Below are positions 7,871 through 16,963 of a stretch of DNA of 28,279 bases, one piece after another. The stretch lies in assembly GCA_036881885.1 (NCBI GenBank), contig JBAJNL010000017.1, forward strand, positions 1-28,279. Direction: 5' to 3'. The stretch comes from JBAJNL01 sp036881885 (GTDB lineage Bacteria; Pseudomonadota; Alphaproteobacteria; Holosporales; Hepatobacteraceae). A program made the translations under genes and the position numbers. The notes beneath the pieces were generated by a model. That model worked only from the letters and a program-made list of their open reading frames with translations, did not search any database and was not told where the DNA came from. Positions within the stretch are counted from its first letter, which is position 1. Every line of letters starts with the position of its first letter.

Positions 7871-9580
7871 ATGAAAAGTGCCTACCGCGTTCTTGCGCTG
7901 CGTTACAGGCCACAACGCTTTAAAGAGCTTGTGGGTCAAGAGCTTTTACAGCGCATCCTCAAGAATGCCTTCACATCAAACCGCCTTGCAAGCGCCTTTT
8001 TGCTGACCGGTATTCGCGGTGTGGGCAAAACAACGCTGGCACGCCTTTTGGCTAAAACCATGAACTGCAGTGATCCCTTAGAAGAGGAGGCATCGGTTGA
8101 AGCCTGTGGCGTGTGTGCTTCGTGCACCGCTTTTAATGACGGCAATCACACAGACATTGTTGAAGTCGACGCTGCAAGCTACACCAGTGTTGACGATATT
8201 CGGCGCATTTTAGATACATGCCAATACAACCCCCTTCAGGGCAAGTTTAAGGTGTTTATTGTCGACGAAGTGCACATGCTTTCAAAAAGCGCCTTTAATG
8301 CCTTTTTGAAAACCCTTGAAGCCCCACCGCCTCACGTGAAGTTTATTTTGGCCACCACTGAGGTTGAGAAAATCCCTTTAACCATCTTGTCGCGCTGCCT
8401 GCGCTTTGACCTGAAGCGCATCGACAAAAAGGTGATACAAACGCACATGGCCACCCTTTGTAAGGCCGAGAAAATCTCTTTTGAAGATGAGGCGTTGAAC
8501 CTTGTGGCATGCAGCGCTGAAGGTTCGCTGCGCGATGCGCTATCAGTGCTTGAGCAGGCCTTTTTATTGGCAAAAGCCGATACAGAAGAAGCCGGTGCGC
8601 AAGGTGCGACCCAAATTACGGTGGCCCTTGTACGCAACGTTTTGGGCATTAAAGATAATTATCTGGCCCAAAATGCCCTGAAAGCCATTTTAGCAAACGA
8701 TGCAAAAGCGGCCATTTCTGCAACGCGCCAAGCGTATGAGGCCGGTGGCGACCCCTTTATGTTTTTTGAGCAGCTGACAACGCTGGTGCATCATCTGTCT
8801 TGCGTTTTGGTGGGACAGGTTGAGGCCGAAACTGTTTTTGGAGATGCCGAAAAAGACATCATGCAACAGCTTGCCGACAGCACATCATTGCCGCTTTTAG
8901 GACGCTTGTGGCAAATGTTGTCGAAAGGCCGCCAAGAACTTTTGGGTGCCGCCTTTTCACAGCGCGCCCTTGAGATGCTTTTGATTCGCCTTTGCTATGC
9001 AAGCCAACTGCCCTCGCCTGAAAGCCTTTTTGGCCCTGGCAGTAAAACCTCTGGCAGCAAAACCCCTGATACTCAAACAAGCGCGCCCTTGCCACCAGCA
9101 CCAGCAGCTGCCGCGCCTGCCATTGTGCCGCAACCAGCACCGCCACCTGACACGGCTGAAAAAAAAAGCGTAGCGACAGCCCCCATCACGTCGACAGCAC
9201 AGCTTTTAGCGCTGCTTAAAACGCAGCGTGAGGGCCTTTTGCACACGCATCTACTTGAAGACATCGAAGTTTTAGCCATTCAAAATGACACAAAGCAAGG
9301 TGTTTTAAAGCTTGCCATCCAAAGCGAGCAAATGACCCCCACGGTAAAGCGTCTGCAACATTTTTTAGAAGAGGCCACCTGCCAAAAGTGGCGCTTTGAG
9401 ACCACCACTCAAGAGACAATCCAAAGCATTGCCGAGGCAGGCAAGCAAGAGACGGCGCGTCTGCAAAAAAAGCTGGAAACCCACACTGTGTTAAAAAAAG
9501 CACAAGAGCTGTTTGAAGATCTTAAGGTCTTCAAGGTAGAAAAAGAAAACACCACCACAATGATGGAGCATGCTGAATGA
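7871..9580 (+). CDS. dnaX: DNA polymerase III tau/gamma subunit
   Basis: The clamp-loader ATPase of the replicative polymerase. The open frame reaches back to 7718, but the family start MKSAYRVLALRYRPQRF begins at ATG 7871, giving 569 aa; the ribosome site there is weak. Walker A is GIRGVGKTT (47-55). The zinc-binding cysteines are Cys66, Cys79, Cys82 and Cys85. Walker B is VDEVHML and sensor ATTE is present. After domain III (about 370) comes a Pro/Ala-rich linker and then a charged C-terminal part, as in tau. A nine-A run at codons 430-433 lies exactly in the linker after domain III (see separate entry). The stop overlaps the ybaB start by four bases. The recR gene, usually next after ybaB, is absent. 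Confidence 0.96.
   Translation: MKSAYRVLALRYRPQRFKELVGQELLQRILKNAFTSNRLASAFLLTGIRGVGKTTLARLLAKTMNCSDPLEEEASVEACGVCASCTAFNDGNHTDIVEVDAASYTSVDDIRRILDTCQYNPLQGKFKVFIVDEVHMLSKSAFNAFLKTLEAPPPHVKFILATTEVEKIPLTILSRCLRFDLKRIDKKVIQTHMATLCKAEKISFEDEALNLVACSAEGSLRDALSVLEQAFLLAKADTEEAGAQGATQITVALVRNVLGIKDNYLAQNALKAILANDAKAAISATRQAYEAGGDPFMFFEQLTTLVHHLSCVLVGQVEAETVFGDAEKDIMQQLADSTSLPLLGRLWQMLSKGRQELLGAAFSQRALEMLLIRLCYASQLPSPESLFGPGSKTSGSKTPDTQTSAPLPPAPAAAAPAIVPQPAPPPDTAEKKSVATAPITSTAQLLALLKTQREGLLHTHLLEDIEVLAIQNDTKQGVLKLAIQSEQMTPTVKRLQHFLEEATCQKWRFETTTQETIQSIAEAGKQETARLQKKLETHTVLKKAQELFEDLKVFKVEKENTTTMMEHAE
9159..9167 (+). promoter_or_regulatory. A9 run in dnaX: candidate slippage site for a gamma form
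   Basis: Nine consecutive A's read as GAA AAA AAA AGC in the tau frame. One extra A (or a -1 shift) leads to a stop after about 17 more codons; one fewer A (or a +1 shift) gives GCG TAG at once. Either makes a protein of roughly 433-450 aa, the size of known gamma subunits. A CGCTGC/GCAGCG hairpin lies at 9210-9228, about 42 bases on. Confidence 0.45.
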
Positions 9581-9903
9581 ACCAATTTAAAGACATGATG
9601 GAAAAGGCCAAGGCACTGGGCACACAGATGCAAAACGCGCAAGAGAACCTGAGAAATATTGAAGCCGAAGGCCAATCAGGTGGCGGTCTGGTCAAAGTGG
9701 TGATGTCGGGCAAAGGGGTTGTGAAAAAAGTCACCATTGACCCTTCACTGATCAATGTTGACGAAAAAGAAGTACTGGAAGACCTGGTGGCCGCCGCTTT
9801 TACCGACGCGCGCCAAAAAATGGAAACCTTGGCGCAGGAAGAAATGACCAAAGCCACGGGCGGCCTGTCTTTGCCCCCTGGGTTTAACATGCCGGGCCTT
9901 TAA
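9577..9903 (+). CDS. ybaB: YbaB/EbfC family nucleoid-associated protein
   Basis: A 108-aa DNA-binding protein of the YbaB/EbfC family. The N-terminal coiled helix (MMEKAKALGTQMQNAQENLR) is followed by the family strand pattern SGGGLVKVVMSGKGVVKKV and by INVDEKEVLEDLVAAAFTDA, then a Gly/Pro tail ending LPPGFNMPGL. It starts inside the dnaX stop codon (ATGA overlap), the standard dnaX-ybaB coupling. Families like this bind DNA as dimers and affect nucleoid structure; a specific role here cannot be read from sequence. Confidence 0.93.
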   Translation: MNQFKDMMEKAKALGTQMQNAQENLRNIEAEGQSGGGLVKVVMSGKGVVKKVTIDPSLINVDEKEVLEDLVAAAFTDARQKMETLAQEEMTKATGGLSLPPGFNMPGL

Positions 9904-9921
9904 TCACACAGCGCCTAGCCC

Positions 9922-11109
9922 TTAGGTGGGAGGAGCTTTATCTGTTGTTGTGATATTTTGGGGCAAAAAGGCTTGGCGCCACCCTTTTTGAAAACGTTTG
10001 GGGCTTTTGCCACGCACCAAGGTTTCGATTTCTTTTTGCACCACTAAAAAAGAACACGGCAGGCCTTCTTTTGCGGCCACTTTCTCAAAGTATTGTTTAA
10101 GCTGCGCGCTGCGTTCTTTATCCAGCACCTCTAAGGGGCGCGCTGCGGGCAACGGATCACAACGGCTCTCTGGCCATGTGAAAATGGCACAAAGCGTTTG
10201 ACATTTTTTTTGCAAATCTTTTAGCTGCAAACCCTTAAGGGCGCGCTCTATTTTTGAGACATCTGCTGATGAAGATTTGAGCTGTTTTAAAACCCGCAAA
10301 ATTGTCTCGTTCGATAGCACGTGTTGACGTGGCAAATCTGCCTTTTGCGCTGCCTCTTCACGCCACAACGCCAAATGTTTAAGAACTGTCATATCTTGTG
10401 GTGTTCTGACCACCTTGTTCCACCCTACAACCTTTTTCCATAAAAGAGGCTCTTTGGGCAAGGCCATACGCGCCATCTCTTCATGCATCCAAGGCAGACG
10501 CTTTTGAGCACGCAGCTTTTGAACACACAACTTGTACAACGGCACCAAATAACGCACGTCATCAAGCGCATAGTTCAAAACCTTATTGGGCAAGGGGCGC
10601 TTGCGCCAATCAAAACGTTGGTAGGCTTTGCTCAGTTCTTTGTTGCAAAACATCAAAACAGCCTCTTTATAACTTGGCATGTAAGAGGGCACTAGCAACA
10701 TGGTGGCCACTTGCGTATCAAAAACGGGCGATACCTCTTTTTTGAACAGGCGGCTTAAAAGCTCAAGATCTTGCTCGGCCGCATGTAAGACCTTAGTGAT
10801 TTTGGGATTGACCAAAAGCTCTTTTAGAGTGGCAAAGTTCAAAGGGGCAGCTTGCAAATCAACAACATAAAAAGCCTTTTCTGTGGCCATTTGCAAAAGA
10901 CATGGCTGCGGCCAATAGGTGATTTGGCGCATAAACTCGGTATCAAGCGCAATAAACGCCGGCGGCTTTTGTAACAGCGGGCGCATGTGCGTATTCAGCG
11001 TTTTGGTGTCTTGAATAAAGAAAAAGTTTGAAGGTGTGGCGGGTTTAGATGTGATGTGAGGATGAGAGGTCATTTGAAATGAAAGCCAAAATATGCAACG
11101 CTGAGACAT
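9922..11109 (-). CDS. rnd: Ribonuclease D
   Basis: A 3'-5' exoribonuclease for tRNA end maturation. DEDD-type motifs are all present: ALDTEFMR (Asp56, Glu58), KVLHAAEQDLELL (Asp near 114) and YALDDVRYLVPLY. An HRDC-type helical domain follows (about 235-320), with a variable C-terminal tail. The start is uncertain: ATG at 11109 gives 395 aa, and a second in-frame ATG at 11073 (MTSHPHIT) would remove 12 residues that are not conserved in the family. Neither has a good ribosome site. It is convergent with ybaB (18 bases between stops) and divergent from aspS (31 bases between starts), so the promoters for rnd and aspS must overlap. Confidence 0.93.
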   Translation of the reverse strand: MSQRCIFWLSFQMTSHPHITSKPATPSNFFFIQDTKTLNTHMRPLLQKPPAFIALDTEFMRQITYWPQPCLLQMATEKAFYVVDLQAAPLNFATLKELLVNPKITKVLHAAEQDLELLSRLFKKEVSPVFDTQVATMLLVPSYMPSYKEAVLMFCNKELSKAYQRFDWRKRPLPNKVLNYALDDVRYLVPLYKLCVQKLRAQKRLPWMHEEMARMALPKEPLLWKKVVGWNKVVRTPQDMTVLKHLALWREEAAQKADLPRQHVLSNETILRVLKQLKSSSADVSKIERALKGLQLKDLQKKCQTLCAIFTWPESRCDPLPAARPLEVLDKERSAQLKQYFEKVAAKEGLPCSFLVVQKEIETLVRGKSPKRFQKGWRQAFLPQNITTTDKAPPT

Positions 11110-11140
11110 GTCATTCTAAGGGATTTTTGGCCTTTTTACC

Positions 11141-12976
11141 ATGCAGCAATCACCCCCATCATCCGCCGACGCGGCAATATCTTTATCACCTTATCGCAAC
11201 ACACAAAACAAAGCCTTGTCGCTTCGCAACGTCAATAACACCGTGCGCGTTGCAGGCTGGGTGCATAAAAAGCGCGATCACGGTGGCTTGCTTTTTGTCG
11301 ACCTGCGTGACCACACAGCTTTGTTGCAGTGCGTTATCCAGCAAGGCAGCGAAGGGTTTGAAACATTGGACGGCGCCAGCCTTGAAAGCGTTGTGCAGAT
11401 TGACGGTGTGATCGTCAAGCGCGCGCCTGATGTTGTAAACAAAGCCCTTCCCACCGGCGAGATTGAATTGCAGGTAAAGCAGGTAACGATCTTGTCTAAA
11501 GCTGATCCACTGCCACTTTCGGTTAACAGCGATGAAGATTTTCCAGAAGACACGCGCCTTAAATATCGCTTTTTAGACCTGCGGCGCGACAAGATGCATC
11601 GCAACCTGGTGCTGCGCTCGGAAATTATTCAAACCCTTCGCCAGATGATGCTTGCGCGCGGCTTTTTAGAGGTGCAAACGCCCATTTTAACGGCCAGCTC
11701 GCCCGAGGGCGCCCGAGACTTTTTGGTCCCAAGCCGCCTGAATCAGGGCTGCTTTTATGCCCTGCCCCAGGCACCACAGCAATTTAAGCAACTTTTAATG
11801 GCCAGCGGCGTTGATAAGTACTTTCAAATTGCCCCCTGCTTTCGCGACGAGGACGCCCGGCGTGACCGATCACCCGGTGAGTTTTATCAACTGGATTTTG
11901 AAATGGCCTTTGCCACCCAAGAAGATGTGTTTCAGGTGCTAGAGCCGGTGCTTTTTGCGCTTTTCCAAAAGTTTGCCCCAAGTACTAACGTCACGCCACC
12001 GGCCTTTCCGCGCATTGCGTATGATGAGGCCATGCTGCGTTATGGGTCGGACAAGCCTGATTTGCGCAACCCCCTTAACATTCAAGATGCCACCGCCCTT
12101 TTTGAAGGCAGCGGCTTTGACCTTTTCTTAAAGGCCATCAACAAGGGTGCCTGCGTGCGCGCGCTGGTGGTGCCAGGCTTGGCAGGCAAATCGCGCAAGT
12201 TTTTTGACGACTTAACCCAACACATGCAACAACAAGGTGCAAAAGGCCTGGCTTACATTGTGCGCCAAGACGACAACCTAAAGGGCCCGTTGGCCAAGTT
12301 TTTCCAAGGTGATAGCTTTGCGAAACTTACACAAACACTGCCACTGAATGACGGCGATGGCGTCTTTTTTGTGTGCGAAAAGCCATCGGTTGCGGCAACG
12401 CTGGCAGGGCAGCTGCGCACCCACTTGGGCGAGGTTTTGGACCTTTTAGAAAAAGATGCCTTTCGCTTTTGCTGGGTTGTGGATTTTCCGATGTACGAAA
12501 AAGAGGCGGACTCGGGCGAGATTGTTTTTTCACACAACCCCTTTTCGATGCCGCAAGGGGGCATGGAGGCCTTGATGACGCAAGACCCTTTGTCGATCAA
12601 AGCTTTTCAGTACGACATTGTGGTGAACGGCATCGAGCTTTCAAGCGGCGCCATTCGCAACCACCTGCCCGATGTGATGGTCAAAGCCTTTGAAATTGCA
12701 GGACACACCAAGGAAGCGGTGGAAGAAAAATTTGGCGCGCTGTTCAGAGCGTTTCACTATGGCGTGCCGCCCCACGGTGGATCGGCCCCCGGCATTGACA
12801 GAATCGTCATGCTTCTTGCCAATGAGGCTAACCTAAGGGAAGTCATCGCGTTTCCGCTCAACCAAAAAGCACAAGACCCCTTGATGGGCGCACCGGCGCC
12901 GGCCTCGGCCCAGCGCCTTAAAGAGCTGGCGCTAAAATCGCTGGCCCCTGCAACACACACAAGACAAGCGGGCTAA
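11141..12976 (+). CDS. aspS: Aspartyl-tRNA synthetase (bacterial type)
   Basis: Charges tRNA-Asp (and tRNA-Asn if the organism lacks AsnRS). The 611-aa protein has the N-terminal OB-fold anticodon-binding part (VRVAGWVHKKRDHGGLLFVD), the class II motif 1 region, motif 2 (FRDEDARRDRSPGEFYQLD) and motif 3 (GSAPGIDRIVMLLANEANLR), with a GAD insertion between motifs 2 and 3, as expected for the long bacterial form. About 25 residues at the N-terminus precede the conserved start, so a later start is possible, but no better ribosome site is seen. The stop codon lies in the loop of the downstream terminator hairpin. Confidence 0.97.
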   Translation: MQQSPPSSADAAISLSPYRNTQNKALSLRNVNNTVRVAGWVHKKRDHGGLLFVDLRDHTALLQCVIQQGSEGFETLDGASLESVVQIDGVIVKRAPDVVNKALPTGEIELQVKQVTILSKADPLPLSVNSDEDFPEDTRLKYRFLDLRRDKMHRNLVLRSEIIQTLRQMMLARGFLEVQTPILTASSPEGARDFLVPSRLNQGCFYALPQAPQQFKQLLMASGVDKYFQIAPCFRDEDARRDRSPGEFYQLDFEMAFATQEDVFQVLEPVLFALFQKFAPSTNVTPPAFPRIAYDEAMLRYGSDKPDLRNPLNIQDATALFEGSGFDLFLKAINKGACVRALVVPGLAGKSRKFFDDLTQHMQQQGAKGLAYIVRQDDNLKGPLAKFFQGDSFAKLTQTLPLNDGDGVFFVCEKPSVAATLAGQLRTHLGEVLDLLEKDAFRFCWVVDFPMYEKEADSGEIVFSHNPFSMPQGGMEALMTQDPLSIKAFQYDIVVNGIELSSGAIRNHLPDVMVKAFEIAGHTKEAVEEKFGALFRAFHYGVPPHGGSAPGIDRIVMLLANEANLREVIAFPLNQKAQDPLMGAPAPASAQRLKELALKSLAPATHTRQAG

Positions 12977-12994
12977 AACGCCCGCCATCTTTTT
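12968..12994 (+). terminator. Rho-independent terminator after aspS
   Basis: Perfect 6-bp GC-rich stem GCGGGC/GCCCGC around loop TAAAAC, followed by CAT and a run of T's (12990-12994). The aspS stop codon TAA is inside the loop. Confidence 0.85.
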
Positions 12995-13021
12995 AATAAC
13001 CGCATGTGTTTTGTGTAAAAT

Positions 13022-13050
13022 TTGACATAATATCTTTTTGATTTTATTGT
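13022..13050 (+). promoter_or_regulatory. Sigma-70-type promoter for the gene at 13083
   Basis: TTGACA (13022-13027), 17-base spacer, TATTGT (13045-13050). It sits between the aspS terminator and the ATG at 13083, in AT-rich DNA. AAGG at 13072-13075 is the ribosome site. Confidence 0.6.
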
Positions 13051-13082
13051 CATTTTAAAAAGAACACATATAAGGCACACAC

Positions 13083-14015
13083 ATGCGGTATGGAGTAACG
13101 ATATTTTTGGCAGGCTTGGTTGTGATCGCAGCCAAAGCCGGGTTTCTTGAGGCGGGCCATCAAGGCAAAAGATCCAACGATTTAGAGCGCGACCTTCAAA
13201 ACGTGCTGCAAGCAGGTGCACCGCCCTTGGTTACTGCGTCTGCAAGCGATGCAACAGGTGATGCGGCAAACAAGGCAGAACCTTCGGCGAAAAAGCCAAA
13301 AATGATGGCTGCGCATGATGAAACGGCGCCCCAAGCAACAGCGCATCTTGCAACCCCAAAGCGCTTGAGTGCGCCCCAAACCCAGCTAACACCTGGTCAA
13401 ATGCTGTCAAAAAAACGGGCGCAGCTGTTAAAACGTGAGAACCTTGTGCGTATTCTGGGCGAAGAAACCGTTGCCGAGCTTGATGTGGGTTGGCCGCTCA
13501 TTGAAGACCCGAACACGTCACCCGATCACCCAACCGCAAGGGTAACGCTTTTTCGGCTGATAAAATCTTTAACTTTCTTAACAAATCGTTTGCGCAATGA
13601 TCCCAACACAAAGGTTAATTTGTCCGATTTAAGGGAATTTTATCTGGCAACTCTCGAATTAAAAATGCAACTCTCAACTGTGCACAACGAACGCTTGGAG
13701 CAAAAAGCCGAGGCATTTTTTACCTGGGATCGTTTTAAAGACTGCCACTATCAAATCAAACATAAGACAGGCGGCGTTCAGATGGGTCTTCGGGCCTTGG
13801 TCACATTTCCTGGTACCCAAACGCCGATCACGTATTATGTGAAAACCCACTCAAGGGGGCTGGCATCCGAAAGAAGCTCGGCCGCCAAACGCGTAAATTC
13901 ACAAGAGCTGGTGGTGTATAAGCTGCTTGAGGCCCTGGGCTTTGGCTGCGAGGTGCATTTTTTGAGCGCAGCCCCCAAGACGTTTATATCGCCACGCGCG
14001 ATGCCAACATTATAG
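13083..14015 (+). CDS. Secreted protein, possibly kinase-like; N-terminal part of a frameshifted gene
   Basis: The 5' part of a gene broken by a one-base shift. It has its own promoter and ribosome site and a signal peptide or membrane anchor (residues 1-20). An Ala/Ser/Pro/Lys-rich low-complexity stretch (about 45-105) is followed by a helical domain. From about 225 the pattern resembles the N-lobe of a protein/lipid-kinase-like fold: a strand with YYVKTH (Lys254), then SQELVVYKLLEALGFG (Glu275 in a helix). The frame leaves the conserved path at the T6 run 13958-13963; the last ~17 residues (LSAAPKTF onward) are out of frame. Adding one T joins it to the downstream frame and gives a 532-aa product. 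The kinase idea is inference from motif spacing only. Confidence 0.6.
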   Translation: MRYGVTIFLAGLVVIAAKAGFLEAGHQGKRSNDLERDLQNVLQAGAPPLVTASASDATGDAANKAEPSAKKPKMMAAHDETAPQATAHLATPKRLSAPQTQLTPGQMLSKKRAQLLKRENLVRILGEETVAELDVGWPLIEDPNTSPDHPTARVTLFRLIKSLTFLTNRLRNDPNTKVNLSDLREFYLATLELKMQLSTVHNERLEQKAEAFFTWDRFKDCHYQIKHKTGGVQMGLRALVTFPGTQTPITYYVKTHSRGLASERSSAAKRVNSQELVVYKLLEALGFGCEVHFLSAAPKTFISPRAMPTL

Positions 14016-14050
14016 ACGATGCCCACGCCACAGCGCCATCTGCCCCAGGT

Positions 14051-14680
14051 GTGCAAAACTTTTTCTTATTTCAGGCGCTTGAGAACGACGAAGCATTGGG
14101 CGTGCCGTTTTGGGGAACGCTGAATGAGAACGCCAGAACCTACCGCAAAGATGCAGTGGAAGAGGCCATCAAAGAGGACCCCGTTGCGTTGGCCGTCATG
14201 GATCAAATGATCGCGCTTGATTTGCTGTCGCGCCTTTTAGGCCTTAGTGATCTTTTGAACAACAGCGAAAATTTTGGCTTTGTGCGCAAAGACGACACCG
14301 GCTTTATGGCACGGGTTATTGACTTTAGAATTTCAAAGAAAACCGTTTTGCGACTCACCAAAGATCATTTCGGCGGCTTTTTAGAAGGCAACGGCCTTTT
14401 TAATTATGTTGCCGCACACCGCACCATACGCTATGCCCTGCGCTACCGTGCCGAACATCTGCGTGTTGCAACGGCGCTTCGCATGTTAGAAGGCCCGCTT
14501 CAAAACCTGTCTGCAGAGGCCGAACGGGCAGCCGAAGCTGTGCAGACTTATTTTACCAAAGACGACACGTTTGAAGACTGCCTTGAGCCCCTTTTGTCAG
14601 AGCTGGAAACCTATAAAGACAATATTCAACATAACGTTGAATTATTTTATAAGCACATGAAAGCCTATGGCACCACCTAA
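14051..14680 (+). CDS. C-terminal part of the same split gene (possible kinase C-lobe)
   Basis: Annotated from GTG 14051, but the same frame is open upstream to about 13961 and reads ERSPQDVYIATRDANI, a natural continuation of the upstream protein. I therefore treat it as the 3' half of one gene, not an independent one; no ribosome site precedes the GTG. Candidate catalytic elements are LSDLLNNSENFGF (Asp67, Asn70/71/74 in this part) and VIDFRI (Asp91), which resemble the catalytic loop and metal-binding DF of HipA/PI4K-like kinases, though the Asp-to-Asn spacing is not a clean match. The rest is helical with many Glu and Ala. The stop overlaps the uvrB stop by four bases, convergent. Confidence 0.55.
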   Translation: MQNFFLFQALENDEALGVPFWGTLNENARTYRKDAVEEAIKEDPVALAVMDQMIALDLLSRLLGLSDLLNNSENFGFVRKDDTGFMARVIDFRISKKTVLRLTKDHFGGFLEGNGLFNYVAAHRTIRYALRYRAEHLRVATALRMLEGPLQNLSAEAERAAEAVQTYFTKDDTFEDCLEPLLSELETYKDNIQHNVELFYKHMKAYGTT

Positions 14681-16677
14681 ATCAGCTCTTGCTTTTCTAA
14701 CGTGTGCAATTGGTCACGCAGGGCGGCGGCCTTTTCAAAGTCAAGTTTTTCGGCTGCCTGCAGCATGTCTTTTTCAAGACGCTTTAAAAAGCGCTTTTTC
14801 TCTTGGGCCGTTTTAAAACGCTTGCCCTCTTGCACGGCTCTTTTATTGGCAGCAGCGGGGGCGGTGTGGTCTTTTTCATACACACTTTCCAGAATGTTTG
14901 ACAAATCTTTTTGAATGCCTTGCGGCGTGATGTTGTGCGCTTTGTTATACGCCATCTGCTTTGTGCGCCGCCTTTCGGTCTCATCAAGCGCCAAACGCAT
15001 AGAGTGGGTGATTTTATCGGCATACAAAATCACGCGCCCTTCTAAATGACGCGCCGCGCGCCCCATGGTTTGAATCAGCGCTGTGTGCGAGCGCAAATAG
15101 CCCTCTTTATCAGCATCCATGATGGCCACAAGGCTGCATTCGGGAATATCGAGCCCCTCACGCAATAAGTTAATACCAATCAACATATCAAAAGTGCCGG
15201 CGCGCAATTTTTGAATAATATCGATGCGCTCGATGGTATCGACATCGGCGTGAATATAACGGGTTTTGAAACCGGATTCTGTCATATATTCTTGCAGCGC
15301 CTCGGCCATTTTTTTGGTCAGCGTTGTGACCAACACGCGCGCCCCCTTTTGGATGACCTTTTTCGCCTCACACATCAAATCATCCACTTGCCCTGATGTG
15401 GCTTTTACCTCACACACAGGGTCCATCAGGCCCGTTGGGCGAATGACCTGTTCGGCCACCACACCTTGTGTGGCTTCAAGCTCAAAGGGCCCTGGCGTGG
15501 CAGAGACAAAAAGCGTTTGGGGGCGCATGGCGTCCCATTCTTCAAACTTAAGCGGACGGTTGTCAGCACAGGCCGGAAGACGAAAACCATAGTTTGCAAG
15601 ATTCGCTTTGCGCGCGGCATCACCTTTATACATGGCACGCAGTTGCGGCACCGTCACGTGACTTTCATCCACAATTAACAGCGCGTCTTTGGGCAGATAT
15701 TCAAAAAGCGTTGGTGGCGGCTCGCCAGGCTGTCGCCCCGTAAAATAACGCGAATAGTTTTCAATACCCGCGCAACTTCCCATGGCCGTCATGCTTTCGA
15801 TATCAAAGGTCACACGCTCGCGCAGGCGCTGTTCTTCCACCAGCTTTTTTTGGGCCGCAAAAACCTTAAGCTGCAGTGCCAAATCTTTTTTGATTTCCTT
15901 CAGCGCCTGCTGCATGGTGGGGTGCGGAATCACATAGTGACTGTTGGGATACACGGTCACTTGATCAAGCGATGCCGTTTTGCTGCCGGTTAAGGGGTCG
16001 AACTCAACGATGGATTCGATCACATCATCAAACATCGAAACCCGCCAGGCCCGATCTTCATAGTGCGCCGGAAACACATCTAATGTGTCGCCCTTAAAGC
16101 GAAACTTGCCGCGCTCAAGCACAAGATCATTGCGTTTGTATTGCAGCTCGACCAGTGTGCGAATCACCTCTTCACGCTGAAGGGGTTCATTTTTTTTAAG
16201 CCTCAGCTTCATGGCCGCATAATCTTCAGCCGCGCCGATGCCATAAATACACGACACACTGGCCACAACGATAACATCTTTGCGTTCAAGCAAGGCGCGC
16301 GTGGCACTGTGGCGCATGCGGTCGATATGCTGATTGATGGTGGCCTCTTTTTCAATATAGGTGCCCGTGCGCGGCACAAAGGCTTCGGGTTGATAATAGT
16401 CATAGTACGACACAAAATATTCAACGGCATTGTGCGGAAACAACGCCTTCATCTCGGCATAAAGCTGCGCCGCCAGTGTTTTGTTGTGCGCTAAAATCAA
16501 AGCCGGACGCTTTGACTTTGCAATCACATGCGCCATCGTAAACGTTTTGCCCGAGCCCGTCACGCCCAACAAAACGCTGTTCTTATGGTTATCATCCAGC
16601 CGCTGCAGCAAATCACGAATGGCTTGCGGCTGGTCGCCCTGTGGCTGAAAAGCAGAGGTTAAAGCAAAGGCTGTCAT
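14677..16677 (-). CDS. uvrB: Excinuclease ABC subunit B
   Basis: The damage-verifying helicase-like subunit of nucleotide excision repair. At 666 aa it is full length. Walker A is GVTGSGKTFT (38-47), the DNA-clamping beta-hairpin is YYDYYQPEAFVP (about 92-103), helicase motif II is DESHVT, the C-terminal helicase motifs include GINLLREGLDIPE and TMGRAARH, and the UvrC-binding UVR motif closes the protein (KLDFEKAAALRDQL). It starts at ATG 16677 with little visible ribosome site. It stands alone, convergent with the split gene and followed upstream by a repeat-rich gap. Confidence 0.97.
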   Translation of the reverse strand: MTAFALTSAFQPQGDQPQAIRDLLQRLDDNHKNSVLLGVTGSGKTFTMAHVIAKSKRPALILAHNKTLAAQLYAEMKALFPHNAVEYFVSYYDYYQPEAFVPRTGTYIEKEATINQHIDRMRHSATRALLERKDVIVVASVSCIYGIGAAEDYAAMKLRLKKNEPLQREEVIRTLVELQYKRNDLVLERGKFRFKGDTLDVFPAHYEDRAWRVSMFDDVIESIVEFDPLTGSKTASLDQVTVYPNSHYVIPHPTMQQALKEIKKDLALQLKVFAAQKKLVEEQRLRERVTFDIESMTAMGSCAGIENYSRYFTGRQPGEPPPTLFEYLPKDALLIVDESHVTVPQLRAMYKGDAARKANLANYGFRLPACADNRPLKFEEWDAMRPQTLFVSATPGPFELEATQGVVAEQVIRPTGLMDPVCEVKATSGQVDDLMCEAKKVIQKGARVLVTTLTKKMAEALQEYMTESGFKTRYIHADVDTIERIDIIQKLRAGTFDMLIGINLLREGLDIPECSLVAIMDADKEGYLRSHTALIQTMGRAARHLEGRVILYADKITHSMRLALDETERRRTKQMAYNKAHNITPQGIQKDLSNILESVYEKDHTAPAAANKRAVQEGKRFKTAQEKKRFLKRLEKDMLQAAEKLDFEKAAALRDQLHTLEKQELI

Positions 16678-16741
16678 AACAAGATCTTAACAAAAAGATC
16701 GCCAAAAAACGATGCCGGTGGCTGAAGCGGCCAAAGCACAC

Positions 16742-16782
16742 TGGATTGCCGCGTCGCCCTAAAGGGGCTCCTCGCAATGACA
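16742..16782. repeat. REP-like palindromic repeat, half copy
   Basis: Contains GGATTGCCGCGTCG and CTCCTCGCAATGACA, the same two boxes (reverse orientation) as the repeats at 21.1 and 24.9 kb. It lies upstream of uvrB. Confidence 0.8.
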
Positions 16783-16860
16783 ATTTGGGGGCATGCCGCG
16801 TCATATCGGCCGTTATCATGAAGATGTCAGTTTGTGGTGCGTATGCTTGTTTTTTTCCTT

Positions 16861-16924
16861 TTAGGCGCGCGAAGGGCATTCTCCACCGTTCGCAAGTTTA
16901 GCAAATTTTTAATTAAAATCAATC
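16861..16924 (-). repeat. 64-bp dispersed element, copy 1
   Basis: Reverse-strand copy of a 64-base sequence also at 24813-24876 and 25100-25163. It has a core TTGCTAAACTTGCG, a GGTGGAGAAT box and a GCGCGC end. Copy 1 and copy 2 are nearly identical by eye. One strand is free of stops and would encode a FSTVRKFSKFL peptide. Confidence 0.75.
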
Positions 16925-16963
16925 TATTCGCTGTTGTGGGCAACGCCATGATTGAGAGCGTAT

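Noticed and set aside
9904..9930. Terminator shared by ybaB and rnd
   Set aside because: CGCCTAG/TTAGGTG pairs only with G-T pairs and has no T run.
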